Part shown: positions 45,746-55,048 of the stretch, piece by piece
How the letters are laid out: each line of letters opens with the position of its first letter
How positions within the stretch are numbered: position 1 is the first letter of the stretch
Notes under the pieces: model-generated
What the model saw: only the letters and a program-made list of their open reading frames with translations
Told to the model about the DNA's origin: nothing
The model's database searches: none
From: Paraburkholderia sp. C35
GTDB taxonomy: Bacteria; Pseudomonadota; Gammaproteobacteria; Burkholderiales; Burkholderiaceae
Assembly (NCBI RefSeq): GCF_003121405.1
Contig: NZ_QBUY01000007.1
Location: 1-64,000 of the forward strand
Direction: 5' to 3'
Length of the DNA: 64,000 bases
Translations under genes and position numbers: made by a program

Positions 45746-47781
45746 CCCGTGTTATTTCCCAAACCGAGACCATCGAAGCGCTGTGCACAAAAAACGTCGC
45801 ACTCAACATCCCGAGTTACCAGCGGCCTTACGTCTGGCCGGCCGAGGACGTGGTCAAACTGCTGGACGACGTGGCCGCGGCGTTATCGGACGGACAGCCT
45901 CGCTACTATATTGGTACGCTGATCAGCGCCCGCCGCCCTCCTACGGTCGGTGAGGCAGCATGCAGCCACGAACTCATCGATGGCCAGCAACGTATGACAA
46001 CGCTCTGCCTGCTTGCGCTAGCGTTCCGCAAACGCCTGCCTGATCATGACCTGGCTCAGATGACACGCCTTGGCACGCGACCCCGGCTCACCTTTATGAT
46101 CCGCGAACAGGCGCAAGCGTTTCTGGCGCGAGAGGCCGAACTGGCACCCAGTATTGATTTCGACGATGCCGCACTGACGTCCTTGTACCTCATTCACCTG
46201 CAACAGGGGCTAAACGCCGCGCGTCAGCGGCTTGATCAGCTGGCGCGTGCAAAAACGGACCTGCGACAACTGGCCGACTATCTGTACAAAAGCGTTGAGT
46301 GGGTCAACAACGTCGTGCCGGCAGCGATGAACCTGAACCACCTGTTCGCCCGCATCAATACGGGTGGCGTGCAACTCGAACAAAGCGACATCCTCAAGGC
46401 ACAGCTGCTGCGAAAGATCACACGACACAAGCCTCGCTACGACGCGATCTGGCAGGCCTGTGAAGACATGAATAACTACTTCGAGCGTAACGTACGGCAG
46501 CTCTTCCCGCTGACAGACTGGGAGAACACAGGCTACGACGATCTGGCGCAATTTGATGCTGAGCGCTTCACACTCCCCGGGGAGCACAGCACGGAAGGTG
46601 GGGGACTGACGCTGGGGCAACTGGCGTCGGATAGCGGCCAAGGCACCGATGATGTGAAGGCGCCCCTGTCAGTCGCGATCAATGGTCGCAGTCACGGAGA
46701 TGATGCCGCTGACAGCGATGACGAAGATGACAGCGAAGACACCGGATGGCGCCGGTCCATCATCGGCTTTCCCCTGCTGCTGATGCATACCTACCGCATC
46801 TTCCTCTCCGAAAAGGGCGAAGATGATGATATTGACTGCCGGCTTCATGCTGCGCGGTTTGGCGAGTGTTTTGGCGACTTCGCGCGTCGCGCGACCGAAC
46901 ACGAGGCAGTTGCCTTTATCGAATGCCTATGGCTCGTACGCTATCAGTTCGATCGCTGGGTGGCCAAGTGGGTAAAACGCGAGAACGACGATACCGAGCA
47001 CCTCTACCTGGGCAGCGTGACGGCCAACACGAGCCGCGGCCGGAAACGCTTCAGCCGTTACTATCCTGAGTCGACGCCCGACCTTGTGCAACTACAGGCA
47101 GTGCGTTATTTCACTGGCGAGCGGACAGCCCAGTACTGGCTCAGTCCCTTCCTTGGCATGATGATCCGGATGATGCGGGACACCGGATTCCGGAAACTGA
47201 ATGGACCAGAAGCAATGGCGACTGCCTTGCGGGATCTGGAGCGGATCGACAACGTGCTCTCTGCAGCACGCAATACACAGAAGGAGGCCAGCTTTGCGCT
47301 GCTTCGCGGACAGTCTCCTGTTTGTGACGATTTCAGCGTGCTCGATGGGCACCTCCGTGAGCCGCTCGGGACGGGTTTTGAGCACTACTGGTTCCTGAAG
47401 CTGGAATACGTATTGTGGAAGCGTCGGACCGAACTGCCTGAGCTGCAGCAGGAACGTTGGATTTCATTCCGGATCACGTCGAAAAATTCGGTGGAGCACG
47501 TTTATCCGCAGCAACATGAGCATCATAACGAGCGGCTTGACCGCCGTATGCTGGACAGTTTCGGCAATCTTGCGCTGCTCAGCCCCGGCGAAAACTCGTC
47601 ATACAGCAACCAGGATCCGGGAAAGAAACTGATCGACTTCGACGCGAAGCCGGTGTACGACTCACTGAAACTCGCGCACATTTTTGCGCCGATGAGGCTG
47701 AATCGCTGGAGCCCGTCATCGATACGGGTTCATCTGGATAGCATGCTGGAGCTACTGCGCGAGCATTACGATCGAACGTAA
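45742..47781 (+). CDS. DUF262-DUF1524 protein (GmrSD-like restriction enzyme)
   Basis: At 679 residues this has an N-terminal DUF262 domain (YQRPYVW at about 26-32, IDGQQR at 79-84, INTGGVQLEQSDILKAQLL) and a C-terminal DUF1524 HNH-type nuclease with EHVYPQ and DSFGNLALLSPGEN near residues 580-620. The middle contains a strongly acidic linker (AADSDDEDDSEDTG). GmrSD proteins cut DNA with modified cytosines. Here a DUF262-only protein precedes it, giving an unusual two-subunit form. A defence role is inferred from family and location. Confidence 0.85.
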   Translation: MTRVISQTETIEALCTKNVALNIPSYQRPYVWPAEDVVKLLDDVAAALSDGQPRYYIGTLISARRPPTVGEAACSHELIDGQQRMTTLCLLALAFRKRLPDHDLAQMTRLGTRPRLTFMIREQAQAFLAREAELAPSIDFDDAALTSLYLIHLQQGLNAARQRLDQLARAKTDLRQLADYLYKSVEWVNNVVPAAMNLNHLFARINTGGVQLEQSDILKAQLLRKITRHKPRYDAIWQACEDMNNYFERNVRQLFPLTDWENTGYDDLAQFDAERFTLPGEHSTEGGGLTLGQLASDSGQGTDDVKAPLSVAINGRSHGDDAADSDDEDDSEDTGWRRSIIGFPLLLMHTYRIFLSEKGEDDDIDCRLHAARFGECFGDFARRATEHEAVAFIECLWLVRYQFDRWVAKWVKRENDDTEHLYLGSVTANTSRGRKRFSRYYPESTPDLVQLQAVRYFTGERTAQYWLSPFLGMMIRMMRDTGFRKLNGPEAMATALRDLERIDNVLSAARNTQKEASFALLRGQSPVCDDFSVLDGHLREPLGTGFEHYWFLKLEYVLWKRRTELPELQQERWISFRITSKNSVEHVYPQQHEHHNERLDRRMLDSFGNLALLSPGENSSYSNQDPGKKLIDFDAKPVYDSLKLAHIFAPMRLNRWSPSSIRVHLDSMLELLREHYDRT

Positions 47782-48144
47782 AGGCGGCGAGGTGGACAGA
47801 CTTCGAGCAAACGAACAGTCGAAGATCGCTCACGGGTTGACGCCATCCCTTGAGGCTAACTGCGGTCAGTATGAAATGAATCGCAGGCCACGCAGTTCAG
47901 TCATCAGAGTCGATGGTGGCTGTTCATACAATGACAGTTTACCTTTCGACCGGGATAGGAGTCGGCCACCACTTCCGGCTGCCTCCTGAATCAGGTTGCC
48001 GGCCGGCGAACATGGTCAGCGCATTGCGCTCAAATGAGACAGGGTTAACTCTGATCGACTGACTCGCCGACTGAACTATGCTGCATTGGCGCTATTTCCC
48101 AGTACAGGCGGCGTTGCGTGGCGGGCTCCCAAGGAGATTTTTCA
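47782..48144. other. Intergenic stretch, no gene seen
   Basis: About 360 bases. A short open frame at 47792-47989 has no recognised similarity and may be decayed sequence. An AAGGAG ribosome-binding site at its right end serves the following membrane protein. Confidence 0.45.
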
Positions 48145-48621
48145 ATGGCGGATAACGTTGACGACCTCGCGACTTTGGCAGACCTGAGAAAATATGTCAG
48201 GCGCAATCTTTTCATGGAGACTATTTGGATAAAGCTCTGGAGCTTCCTCCATCACGGCTCTCTTTTCGGGGGAGCTGTTCTCAGCGCAGCTGCGGCACTT
48301 GTCCTCCAGGTAAAACACATCACCCTCTACAATTCCATCAACGAGACTAATCGAAGTGACGTCGCTACTGTGTTGGCATCGCTGGGTTCGGTGCTCGGAA
48401 TCATCTCAGTCGCGGGCGCTTTTGCCACAAAGTGGCGCGCGAACCGGGCTACGAGAGGTACGCTAGAAAACATTAAACTTGATCTCATGAAGACGACTGT
48501 TGACCGAGACGCGATAATCGATCGGTTGAAGGAAATGTGGAACTTACACAATTCGCGGGTCGCCGACGAACCAGACCGAACCATATCCGGAGAAAGACCC
48601 GGGCATGACACACACAAATAG
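48145..48621 (+). CDS. Two-TM membrane protein, possibly SLATT-like
   Basis: The 158-residue protein has two hydrophobic segments (about residues 38-56, SLFGGAVLSAAAALVLQV, and 73-92, LASLGSVLGIISVAGAFAT) with short soluble ends and a helical tail. This resembles SLATT-type effector proteins that form pores in some defence systems, but I cannot confirm the family. AAGGAG precedes the ATG at 48145. It follows the DUF262 pair on the same strand, 363 bases away. Confidence 0.6.
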   Translation: MADNVDDLATLADLRKYVRRNLFMETIWIKLWSFLHHGSLFGGAVLSAAAALVLQVKHITLYNSINETNRSDVATVLASLGSVLGIISVAGAFATKWRANRATRGTLENIKLDLMKTTVDRDAIIDRLKEMWNLHNSRVADEPDRTISGERPGHDTHK

Positions 48622-49176
48622 GCTGCCTTGACCTTAAGTATTATCCGCCGGAACGTTGACCGTGATAGCCGCAACTCTCATTGCGCGATGCGCTAAACCC
48701 GACGGCGGCAGAATACGTCGCCTGTGACGGCTGCATCGCTATATTGTTGACGCGAAATGGCATCCCAACGCCGTCATTGGTAACTTCTGTCGTGCGCTGT
48801 AGCCAGACCGTCGGAGTCAGTTTGAACGTACGTCATCAATGACTGTTTCCGGGACGCGCTCAAAGGCTGATATTCCACGCTCCGCCTTGATCTGCCGGGC
48901 TTTGATTGAAAGCAAACCGTGCGGCGCATCCTCCATCACGCGGCTACCCGCGCGCCGCGGGGACGGCAACGGGCGCGTCAGGCATGGACAGACCATGGCC
49001 GACGGTCGCAGGCCTGCAAATCTTTTTGCGCTGCCTCGACGATAGGCCTGTCCGTGGCTACACGGGCAGATGAATGCACACCTCAGAAACCGATATACGG
49101 GGAAGTTTTCGGCTATTCCTCCCGCTGTTATCGCACATTTCCGAACGGGAAAGCCTCCAGTTAATCCGAATCGAAG
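48622..49176. other. Gene-free stretch
   Basis: About 555 bases. Small open frames (for example 48839-49045) have no recognised similarity and no clear ribosome-binding sites. It looks like decayed or non-coding DNA. Confidence 0.45.
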
Positions 49177-50064
49177 CTAGGCATTCGTCAGGCTCTGACC
49201 TACTTCCAACTCTTCGAGGATTTGAGCAGCTTGAAATGGATCTCGTACCAGCCGAAGGTCGATGCCTTTCTGTCCACTCATGAATCGCAAGCGAGCCAGC
49301 AGTTCGTTCGCGATCTGACTGGCTTCCTTTGTCTTTGCCGTGTTCAATGCCGCTGCATTGATCAATAACGCGGATTGCGCCGGTGCATTCGATCGAAGGA
49401 TGGATGCGGTGATGTCCAGTTCGAGAATCTTGCTTTCCGCTTCCTTTTGTAAGGCTAAGAGATGCGGTGCCGTTTGCGGAAGGCTTGTCACCTGTATCAG
49501 ATGTTTGTCGTGCGCATAGTCGATTGTCATGCCTGCCACGCCAGCCACTTCGATGGTCCGATTGAAGCGCGCCCTGCGCTCTTCATCGTTCTGCGCAAAC
49601 ACTGATCGAAGCGATCTGAGGAATTGTCTGGTCGGCACCGAATTCCGCTGAATCTGCTCTTCGTCGTCTTCAAAGTAAGATCGCGTACCAAACGCTGACA
49701 GCGTTCGGATTGCGGTGTCTACAACCTGCTTGGCGGAGTATCCCTTGATGCTCGTTGCGGTACCAACATCAAACCCGTCATAAGGCGCGACAACCTGGTC
49801 GAAATCGGCACCAGCGATCATCTGTTGCTGCATGAATTCTGCGACATGCTGCATGATTCCGAGGGCGGACTCAGCCCGCTTCGCACCAATCATCGCGCGA
49901 AGCTGTTTGGGGTGGAAAGCGATAGGTGTTGCGATCTCGCCGCGATTGGGCGACTGAAACTGAACAAGTATCACGGAGACGAAGCGCTCTCCGGTCGTTG
50001 CTGTCGGCGTCCATAGTACAGGAGCGGCGCGCGCAGCAAATGGTGGGCTTTCCCAGATATTCAT
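49177..50064 (-). CDS. Hypothetical partner of a HipA-like kinase
   Basis: The 295-residue protein has no domain I recognise. It begins MNIWESPPFAARAAP, then a beta-rich part (ERFVSVILVQFQSP), and a helical C-terminus (ALLINAAALNTAKTKEASQIANELLARLRF). Its start codon overlaps the stop of the HipA-like gene (ATGA), so it is co-translated with it and is a candidate partner, substrate or neutraliser. It is larger than the DUF3037 proteins that often accompany such kinases. Confidence 0.65.
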   Translation of the reverse strand: MNIWESPPFAARAAPVLWTPTATTGERFVSVILVQFQSPNRGEIATPIAFHPKQLRAMIGAKRAESALGIMQHVAEFMQQQMIAGADFDQVVAPYDGFDVGTATSIKGYSAKQVVDTAIRTLSAFGTRSYFEDDEEQIQRNSVPTRQFLRSLRSVFAQNDEERRARFNRTIEVAGVAGMTIDYAHDKHLIQVTSLPQTAPHLLALQKEAESKILELDITASILRSNAPAQSALLINAAALNTAKTKEASQIANELLARLRFMSGQKGIDLRLVRDPFQAAQILEELEVGQSLTNA

Positions 50065-50951
50065 GACGAAGACCAAAGAGTTTTAGCAGTAGGTGTATCG
50101 AGTCGTTGCTCAAGATACATTGCCAGCGGCTTCAGGCGGAGAGCTATCAGGTCAACGATGGTGGCCGCTACCATTACGATGGGGGCGATCCTGGCGTCCA
50201 GTTTCCACTTTCGCATTTCAATGGCTAGTAACGTAAGCTTTTTCGTCTGTTTGACTAACCTGTCGGCTTCGTTGAGGATGTCCTCATCGCCCGAGTGCCT
50301 GCTTTTCAGCTGTGACAGAATCTGATTTACCCGGGCGATGTGGTCGACGATCTTGCGCTGGGCACTCGCTTCACTGATAGAGGCATACAGATCGGAAAGC
50401 GGCTGCAGAGCGAGGTTATGATCGAATAGCCACCACTTGACTCCATCAAACAAGAGGTTCTGGGCGTGACGATCCGGGTTCGCCACCAGTTCGTCCCAAG
50501 CCGCCCCTTGAGGGGCAACTTCATTTTCACATACCTTTTGCCAGATGTATTCCGTTCCTAGTTCACCTTCCTTGGTCCGTTGCACCGTGAATGGATCCGG
50601 TGGTTGAAACAGACTGCCAAACAGCAGGACAGGGCCATCTTTGAGGCCATTGGGGTGGTTCGGCAATTCATCCAGATCCGCGATCACAAGCGCCGGGTGC
50701 GGTACGGGCAATCGCAGGACCTGCGAGGCAAGACCACAAGCTAGTTCAATGTCGATCTGGGATTGGCGTGGAAGATACTTTGCGAATACTGGGATACCTG
50801 GCTCATCCAGCCCGGGCACGCCTGCGAGCCCCTTCCAGACGTGATTGAGATGATCGCCATAGACTTTTTCACCGACACCCAGTAACCGGTAAATTGGCGG
50901 CCTTTCGACGAGCACGGCCAGATCGGAGGGGAGGTCATTTCGCGTGGTCAT
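50061..50951 (-). CDS. HipA-like kinase
   Basis: The 296-residue protein shows HipA-type kinase motifs: WDELVANPDRHAQNLLFDG (catalytic Asp-Arg-His-x-x-Asn) followed by WWLFDHNLAL (metal-binding Asp). The N-terminal part contains a lysine-bearing FAKYLP strand. Unlike HipA itself there is no HipB-like antitoxin upstream; the downstream, overlapping gene encodes an unknown protein. The C-terminus has a hydrophobic segment (IAPIVMVAATIVDLIALRL) that could touch a membrane. ATG at 50951 begins the recognisable protein. Function may be toxin-antitoxin or defence signalling. Confidence 0.65.
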   Translation of the reverse strand: MTTRNDLPSDLAVLVERPPIYRLLGVGEKVYGDHLNHVWKGLAGVPGLDEPGIPVFAKYLPRQSQIDIELACGLASQVLRLPVPHPALVIADLDELPNHPNGLKDGPVLLFGSLFQPPDPFTVQRTKEGELGTEYIWQKVCENEVAPQGAAWDELVANPDRHAQNLLFDGVKWWLFDHNLALQPLSDLYASISEASAQRKIVDHIARVNQILSQLKSRHSGDEDILNEADRLVKQTKKLTLLAIEMRKWKLDARIAPIVMVAATIVDLIALRLKPLAMYLEQRLDTPTAKTLWSSS

Positions 50952-51301
50952 AGTCTTCCGTATTCCATTCGCACGGTATGTGTGCTGGTGCCAGCCACAT
51001 TTTGCCATCAATGCCCAGCAGTCGGATGATAGGTGGCAGAACGACCAGGGGCGAATCGGTGCCGTCGTCAGACACAGAAAGTTACCCGTAGAAGCGGGCC
51101 GGATTAGCCCACTTGGCGGTGCCGCAGAAGAAGCGTCCGACCTCCATTGACCGACTCGATATCACGGGCTCGCCGCTCGCTTAGCCGATCACGGGCAGAG
51201 TGGGCTCGCATAGTGCAGCAACGTGCCGATAGGTGCACAGTTCGCAGCCTTGCGCCCCGCGTCCTCTGTACGCATTTTCCTCGGGCGATGCGTTGATTCC
51301 A
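50952..51301. other. Intergenic stretch, no gene seen
   Basis: About 350 bases upstream of the HipA-like gene and downstream of the KfrA-like gene. I see no gene or clear terminator. Confidence 0.4.
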
Positions 51302-52366
51302 TCACGTCTGAGTCCGCTTCTTGCGCCGCGCCGCGGTCTTGCCGGATGGCACGGATGCGACCGAAACCTTGCGTGCCGGCCCCGACGTTCGGGCTGAACG
51401 GACCACGGTCGGGCGTGTGGGAACGGTCTTCGTGCGACCGGGATGGGCATGGTCGGCACCGGGGTCGCGCAGAGCTGCGAGTTGCTCCTGCAATGCCACG
51501 TTCGTCGCCTGTACAGCATCAAACCGCCCCTGCAGCACGCCCGCCTGATGGCGTGCGTCACCGAGTTGCGCCTGCATCGCCTCAGCGGCGCGGCGATGCT
51601 CCGCCTCGCGCCTGTCAGCCCGCTTCGTGACGTCGTCGGCTTCCTTCTGCATCTTCACCACCGCGCTGCGCTCGCGGTCGATCTCCAGTAGCGCGCGCTT
51701 CTCCGCGGCGCGCAGACGCTCCTCGGCCCGCTCAGCCGTCTCGCGCAGCTTCTCCAGGTCTCGCGAAAACCCCTCACGCACCTTCTCAAGTTCGCTGTCG
51801 CGTGCTGCTGCCTCAGCCTTCAGCCGGCTGATCTCGGCTTCGAGCGCCTGCCGCGCCGCGTGGCCCTCCGCCTGCGCCTTCTCCAGCTCACGGACCTCAA
51901 CCTGGGCAGCGAGCAGCGCGGCCGTGCGCTGCTCGAGCGCGGTTTCCGTCCGCGCCAGTTCGCCCCGCGTGGCCGCGACACGCTGTTCGGCTTCACCCCG
52001 CTGCGCCTCCACCTCCGCCCGCAGTGCGTCCAGCTCCGCCTTCGCGGACACGGTGGCGCGCGTCCATAGCGTCGCGACCAGTTCGCCGGCCGCGGCGCTG
52101 AGATCGGCTGGCAAGTCCGGACGCTCGATGCGCACGCGGCTCTTGTCGCGCAGGTCGGCCCAGAACTCGCCGAGCACCGCCGCGGGCGTGCCCATGCTGC
52201 CGCGCTTGACCAGCTGGTACAGGCGGTTCGCGGTCGGCGTCTGCCCAAAGCGGAAGAACAGCAATGCACAGACCTCGCGGTACAGCTCCCGTGTCTTCGG
52301 GAACGCGATCTTAAGGCGCTCGATCTCGGCGGCCAACTGGGTTTCTTCGGACAGAAGGTCGGACAT
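51302..52366 (-). CDS. KfrA-like DNA-binding coiled-coil protein
   Basis: At 354 residues this has a KfrA N-terminal DNA-binding domain (about 25-115, LYREVCALLFFRFGQTPTANRLYQLVKRG) followed by a very long Ala/Glu/Arg-rich coiled coil (about 120-300) and a basic tail (KTAARRKKRTQT). KfrA proteins bind DNA, autoregulate and support plasmid partition. It is divergent from a tyrosine recombinase gene; such pairs occur on plasmids, chromids and islands. A palindrome lies between them. Confidence 0.82.
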   Translation of the reverse strand: MSDLLSEETQLAAEIERLKIAFPKTRELYREVCALLFFRFGQTPTANRLYQLVKRGSMGTPAAVLGEFWADLRDKSRVRIERPDLPADLSAAAGELVATLWTRATVSAKAELDALRAEVEAQRGEAEQRVAATRGELARTETALEQRTAALLAAQVEVRELEKAQAEGHAARQALEAEISRLKAEAAARDSELEKVREGFSRDLEKLRETAERAEERLRAAEKRALLEIDRERSAVVKMQKEADDVTKRADRREAEHRRAAEAMQAQLGDARHQAGVLQGRFDAVQATNVALQEQLAALRDPGADHAHPGRTKTVPTRPTVVRSARTSGPARKVSVASVPSGKTAARRKKRTQT

Positions 52367-52442
52367 GATGGTAATTCAGGAATTTTCATTAATAATACAA
52401 CGTAAAACGGAATATATGCTACGCCATGGGTGCATAAATTTG

Positions 52443-52460
52443 ACATTATTTCTATAATGT
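52443..52460. promoter_or_regulatory. Palindrome between kfrA-like and recombinase genes
   Basis: ACATTAT (52443-52449) and ATAATGT (52454-52460) form perfect arms around TTCT in a markedly AT-rich 160-base divergent interval. It is a candidate operator for the KfrA-like protein, since KfrA represses its own promoter. TTGACA and TATAAT strings occur here but are too close together to form one promoter. Confidence 0.45.
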
Positions 52461-52528
52461 TGAAAATTAGCACGATGCAACGAATATGCACGTGCGGCAT
52501 CAATCCCGCTCCTGAAAACCCTCACCTC

Positions 52529-53809
52529 ATGTCCAATTCAGAACACGGCCGCGTCGTCGCGCTACACCCTGCTCCCCTCGAAACGATCGCGATTCCCCCG
52601 GCGCTCGATGGGCGCACAGGCACGAACCGCGCCGCAGGTGGTCGCGGGCAGATCGCCGCAGACAACGATCTCGATGCGATTCGCGCCTGGCTTGCGCGCG
52701 TGGCCGACACACAGACGACCTTTGAAAGCTATCGCAAGGAAGCCGAGCGACTGCTGCTATGGTCACTGGTGGAACTGGGCAAACCGCTCTCCTCGCTCAC
52801 GCACGAGGACTGCCTGCGCTATCAACACTTCCTTGTTGATCCACAACCTGCTGCCATCTGGGTGGCGAACGCAGGCGCAGGCGGCGGCCGCAAACACCCA
52901 CGCGGCGATGCGCGCTGGCGACCGTTCTATGGCCCCCTCTCGAATGCCAGCATCCGTCAGGCGACAGTGATTCTCAATGTGTTGTTCTCGTGGTTGGTGC
53001 AGGCCGGATACCTTGCCGGTAACCCGCTCGCACTTTCACGGCAGCGCGTGCGCAAGGCTGCACCGCGCATCACCCGCTATCTCGAGCCCGGGCTCTGGCA
53101 GGATGTGAAGGATTTCATCGCGTCTATGCCGCAAGACACCGTCCGGGCGCGTGCGCACTACCACCGCGTTCGATGGCTTTTCACGCTGCTGTATCTGGGC
53201 GGACTGCGCATCGCCGAGGTTAGCGGCAATACGATGGGACAGTTTTTCGTGCGGCGCGATTCGGACGGCACGATGCCTTGGTGGCTGACCATACATGGCA
53301 AGGGTGGCAGAGAACGGCTGGTTCCGGCCACGCGCGAACTGATGACGGAACTCTCACGCTACCGTCAATCGCTCGGGATGACCGCCCTGCCCTCATCCAG
53401 TGAGGCGACGCCGCTAGTGCTCCCGATCGGGCAGATCGCAGGGAGCAGGGCGGACAATACTACAGACAGCACAAACGAACAGAACCGCAGGGACGCGCAA
53501 CACCGATCACACGCGCCGCTGACGCGCGCGGCGCTGCACACGATCGTCAAGAACGCGTTTGCCGGCGCGGCCGATCGTTTGCGCAAACGTGGCGAAGAAG
53601 GCGTGGCACGCGCCGACCTGCTCCAGAAGGCTTCGGCGCACTGGCTGCGGCATACTGCAGGTTCTCACATGGCAGATCGGCAGGTGGATCTGCGGCTCGT
53701 GCGGGACAACCTCGGGCATGCGTCGCTGAGTACGACCAGCCTCTATCTTCACGTCGATGATGATCGAAGGCATCGCGAGACTGACAAAAAACACCGGATA
53801 GACTGGTGA
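52529..53809 (+). CDS. Tyrosine recombinase/integrase
   Basis: The 426-residue protein has an N-terminal SAM-like core-binding domain (TFESYRKEAERLLLWSL) and a catalytic domain with the full set in order: Arg in LGGLRIAEV, Lys in HGKGGRERLVP, HWLRHTAG, LGHAS and the nucleophile Tyr in SLYLHVD. An Asn/Asp/Thr-rich insertion (about 305-340) precedes the last motifs. It may drive excision or maintenance of the surrounding element. ATG at 52529 is used; the frame opens at 52430 inside the AT-rich promoter region. No attachment site is evident beside it. Confidence 0.88.
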   Translation: MSNSEHGRVVALHPAPLETIAIPPALDGRTGTNRAAGGRGQIAADNDLDAIRAWLARVADTQTTFESYRKEAERLLLWSLVELGKPLSSLTHEDCLRYQHFLVDPQPAAIWVANAGAGGGRKHPRGDARWRPFYGPLSNASIRQATVILNVLFSWLVQAGYLAGNPLALSRQRVRKAAPRITRYLEPGLWQDVKDFIASMPQDTVRARAHYHRVRWLFTLLYLGGLRIAEVSGNTMGQFFVRRDSDGTMPWWLTIHGKGGRERLVPATRELMTELSRYRQSLGMTALPSSSEATPLVLPIGQIAGSRADNTTDSTNEQNRRDAQHRSHAPLTRAALHTIVKNAFAGAADRLRKRGEEGVARADLLQKASAHWLRHTAGSHMADRQVDLRLVRDNLGHASLSTTSLYLHVDDDRRHRETDKKHRIDW

Positions 53810-53983
53810 CCTTACGCGTGCGTGCTCGAAGGCCACTCGATTGCAGCTTTGTCACTTCGCCGCCGGCACTGCAAGCGACCTTCGGGTAAAAGCGAGGCAC
53901 GAGGCTTCATAGAAATAACAGTGAATCCCTACAAGTTAGGGATCTTTGGCGGACCCGCCTCAACACGTCTGAACTACATCAAT

Positions 53984-55048
53984 ATGTCAGATACAGAGAA
54001 AATCATCCAGGTAAATATCCCCGCTGAGATCCAGGAAAGGATAGACAAAAATGAGCTTAAACTCATTGGCACGCAGGTACGGGATGCACGCGGGCGAATC
54101 GTTTGCAATCTCACATCCCTAGAGCGACCTCAAGGTCTGTCATTCTCACCCAACATAACTGTTAACTTCGAAAACTGCGCCTTTATTTCTGGCGCGCTCA
54201 TCGCCCCTAGCCTGCAAGACGCACTTGATGCCCAAAGGAAAGAATTCCTGTCGAATACGCTGAAGATCAATCGGGTGCTCGAGAATCAAAAGAACGACCT
54301 GGTAGCGGCGGTTGCCAAATTCGATGCAACTTTTCAGGTCCTGTTAAACGGGAGTTCACTCATTAGTCAATCGGACGCGTTCAGTTCGGGCCTAGAATCA
54401 GCCACACTCTTGGCGTCGCATCTGGGTAGCTACGTGCAAGACTATATTGACAGTACTACCGTCTATCACCATCGAGCCACAGAGACATATCAAGAGTATA
54501 AACATGGAACGTATCTGCGGCCGCCCATCATTACGCGCCGAAAATTCGAAAGCTTTACCGATCATCAGGCAAATTTCTTCGCATATTCATTTCTTCAGAT
54601 ATTGAATAAGATCAATATCATTTCGATGTGTTACGACAGAAAGATACTTTTTAATTATTTCGACAACCTGGATGCTCTTGAAAAAACGCTTGTTGAGGCG
54701 CTAAATTTCGTGATGTACGAAATGGGCAACGAAGGCGATATCTATCAAATGTGCTACCGGAGCATCGAGGGAAATGCGGCGCGCTCCGGGGTCAACGACG
54801 TGCGTCTCGAGAGGATAAAAAAATATGATAAGGTGAATGACTGGGGAAGTCTGATTGCACGGAGCTCGGAGACAGGAAAGGTCACCCATTATGATCCTGA
54901 GCGACTATCTTCGATCGAGGCACTTATCGATATCCTAGAAGATATTGCAAACCTGAGACAACGAGCCCTGCAGTTCAATGGCGTGCAGTTGGACGGCCTT
55001 AGTGAGCTTGCTGCGATTCGACGCCTGCTCTTCAAGGATCCGGACTAG
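53984..55048 (+). CDS. Hypothetical protein in AT-rich DNA
   Basis: The 354-residue protein has no recognised domain. It begins MSDTEKIIQVNIPAEIQERI, continues with a beta-rich segment (FSPNITVNFENCAFISGAL) and a long helical part with many aromatic residues. Codon use and base composition are clearly more AT-rich than its neighbours, suggesting recent transfer. A GTG at 53921 is an alternative start. It follows the recombinase gene on the same strand by about 175 bases. Confidence 0.65.
   Translation: MSDTEKIIQVNIPAEIQERIDKNELKLIGTQVRDARGRIVCNLTSLERPQGLSFSPNITVNFENCAFISGALIAPSLQDALDAQRKEFLSNTLKINRVLENQKNDLVAAVAKFDATFQVLLNGSSLISQSDAFSSGLESATLLASHLGSYVQDYIDSTTVYHHRATETYQEYKHGTYLRPPIITRRKFESFTDHQANFFAYSFLQILNKINIISMCYDRKILFNYFDNLDALEKTLVEALNFVMYEMGNEGDIYQMCYRSIEGNAARSGVNDVRLERIKKYDKVNDWGSLIARSSETGKVTHYDPERLSSIEALIDILEDIANLRQRALQFNGVQLDGLSELAAIRRLLFKDPD

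Noticed and set aside
52441-52460. TTGACA and TATAAT strings as a strong promoter
   Set aside because: Only about seven bases separate them, too few for one sigma-70 promoter; the palindrome is the better reading.
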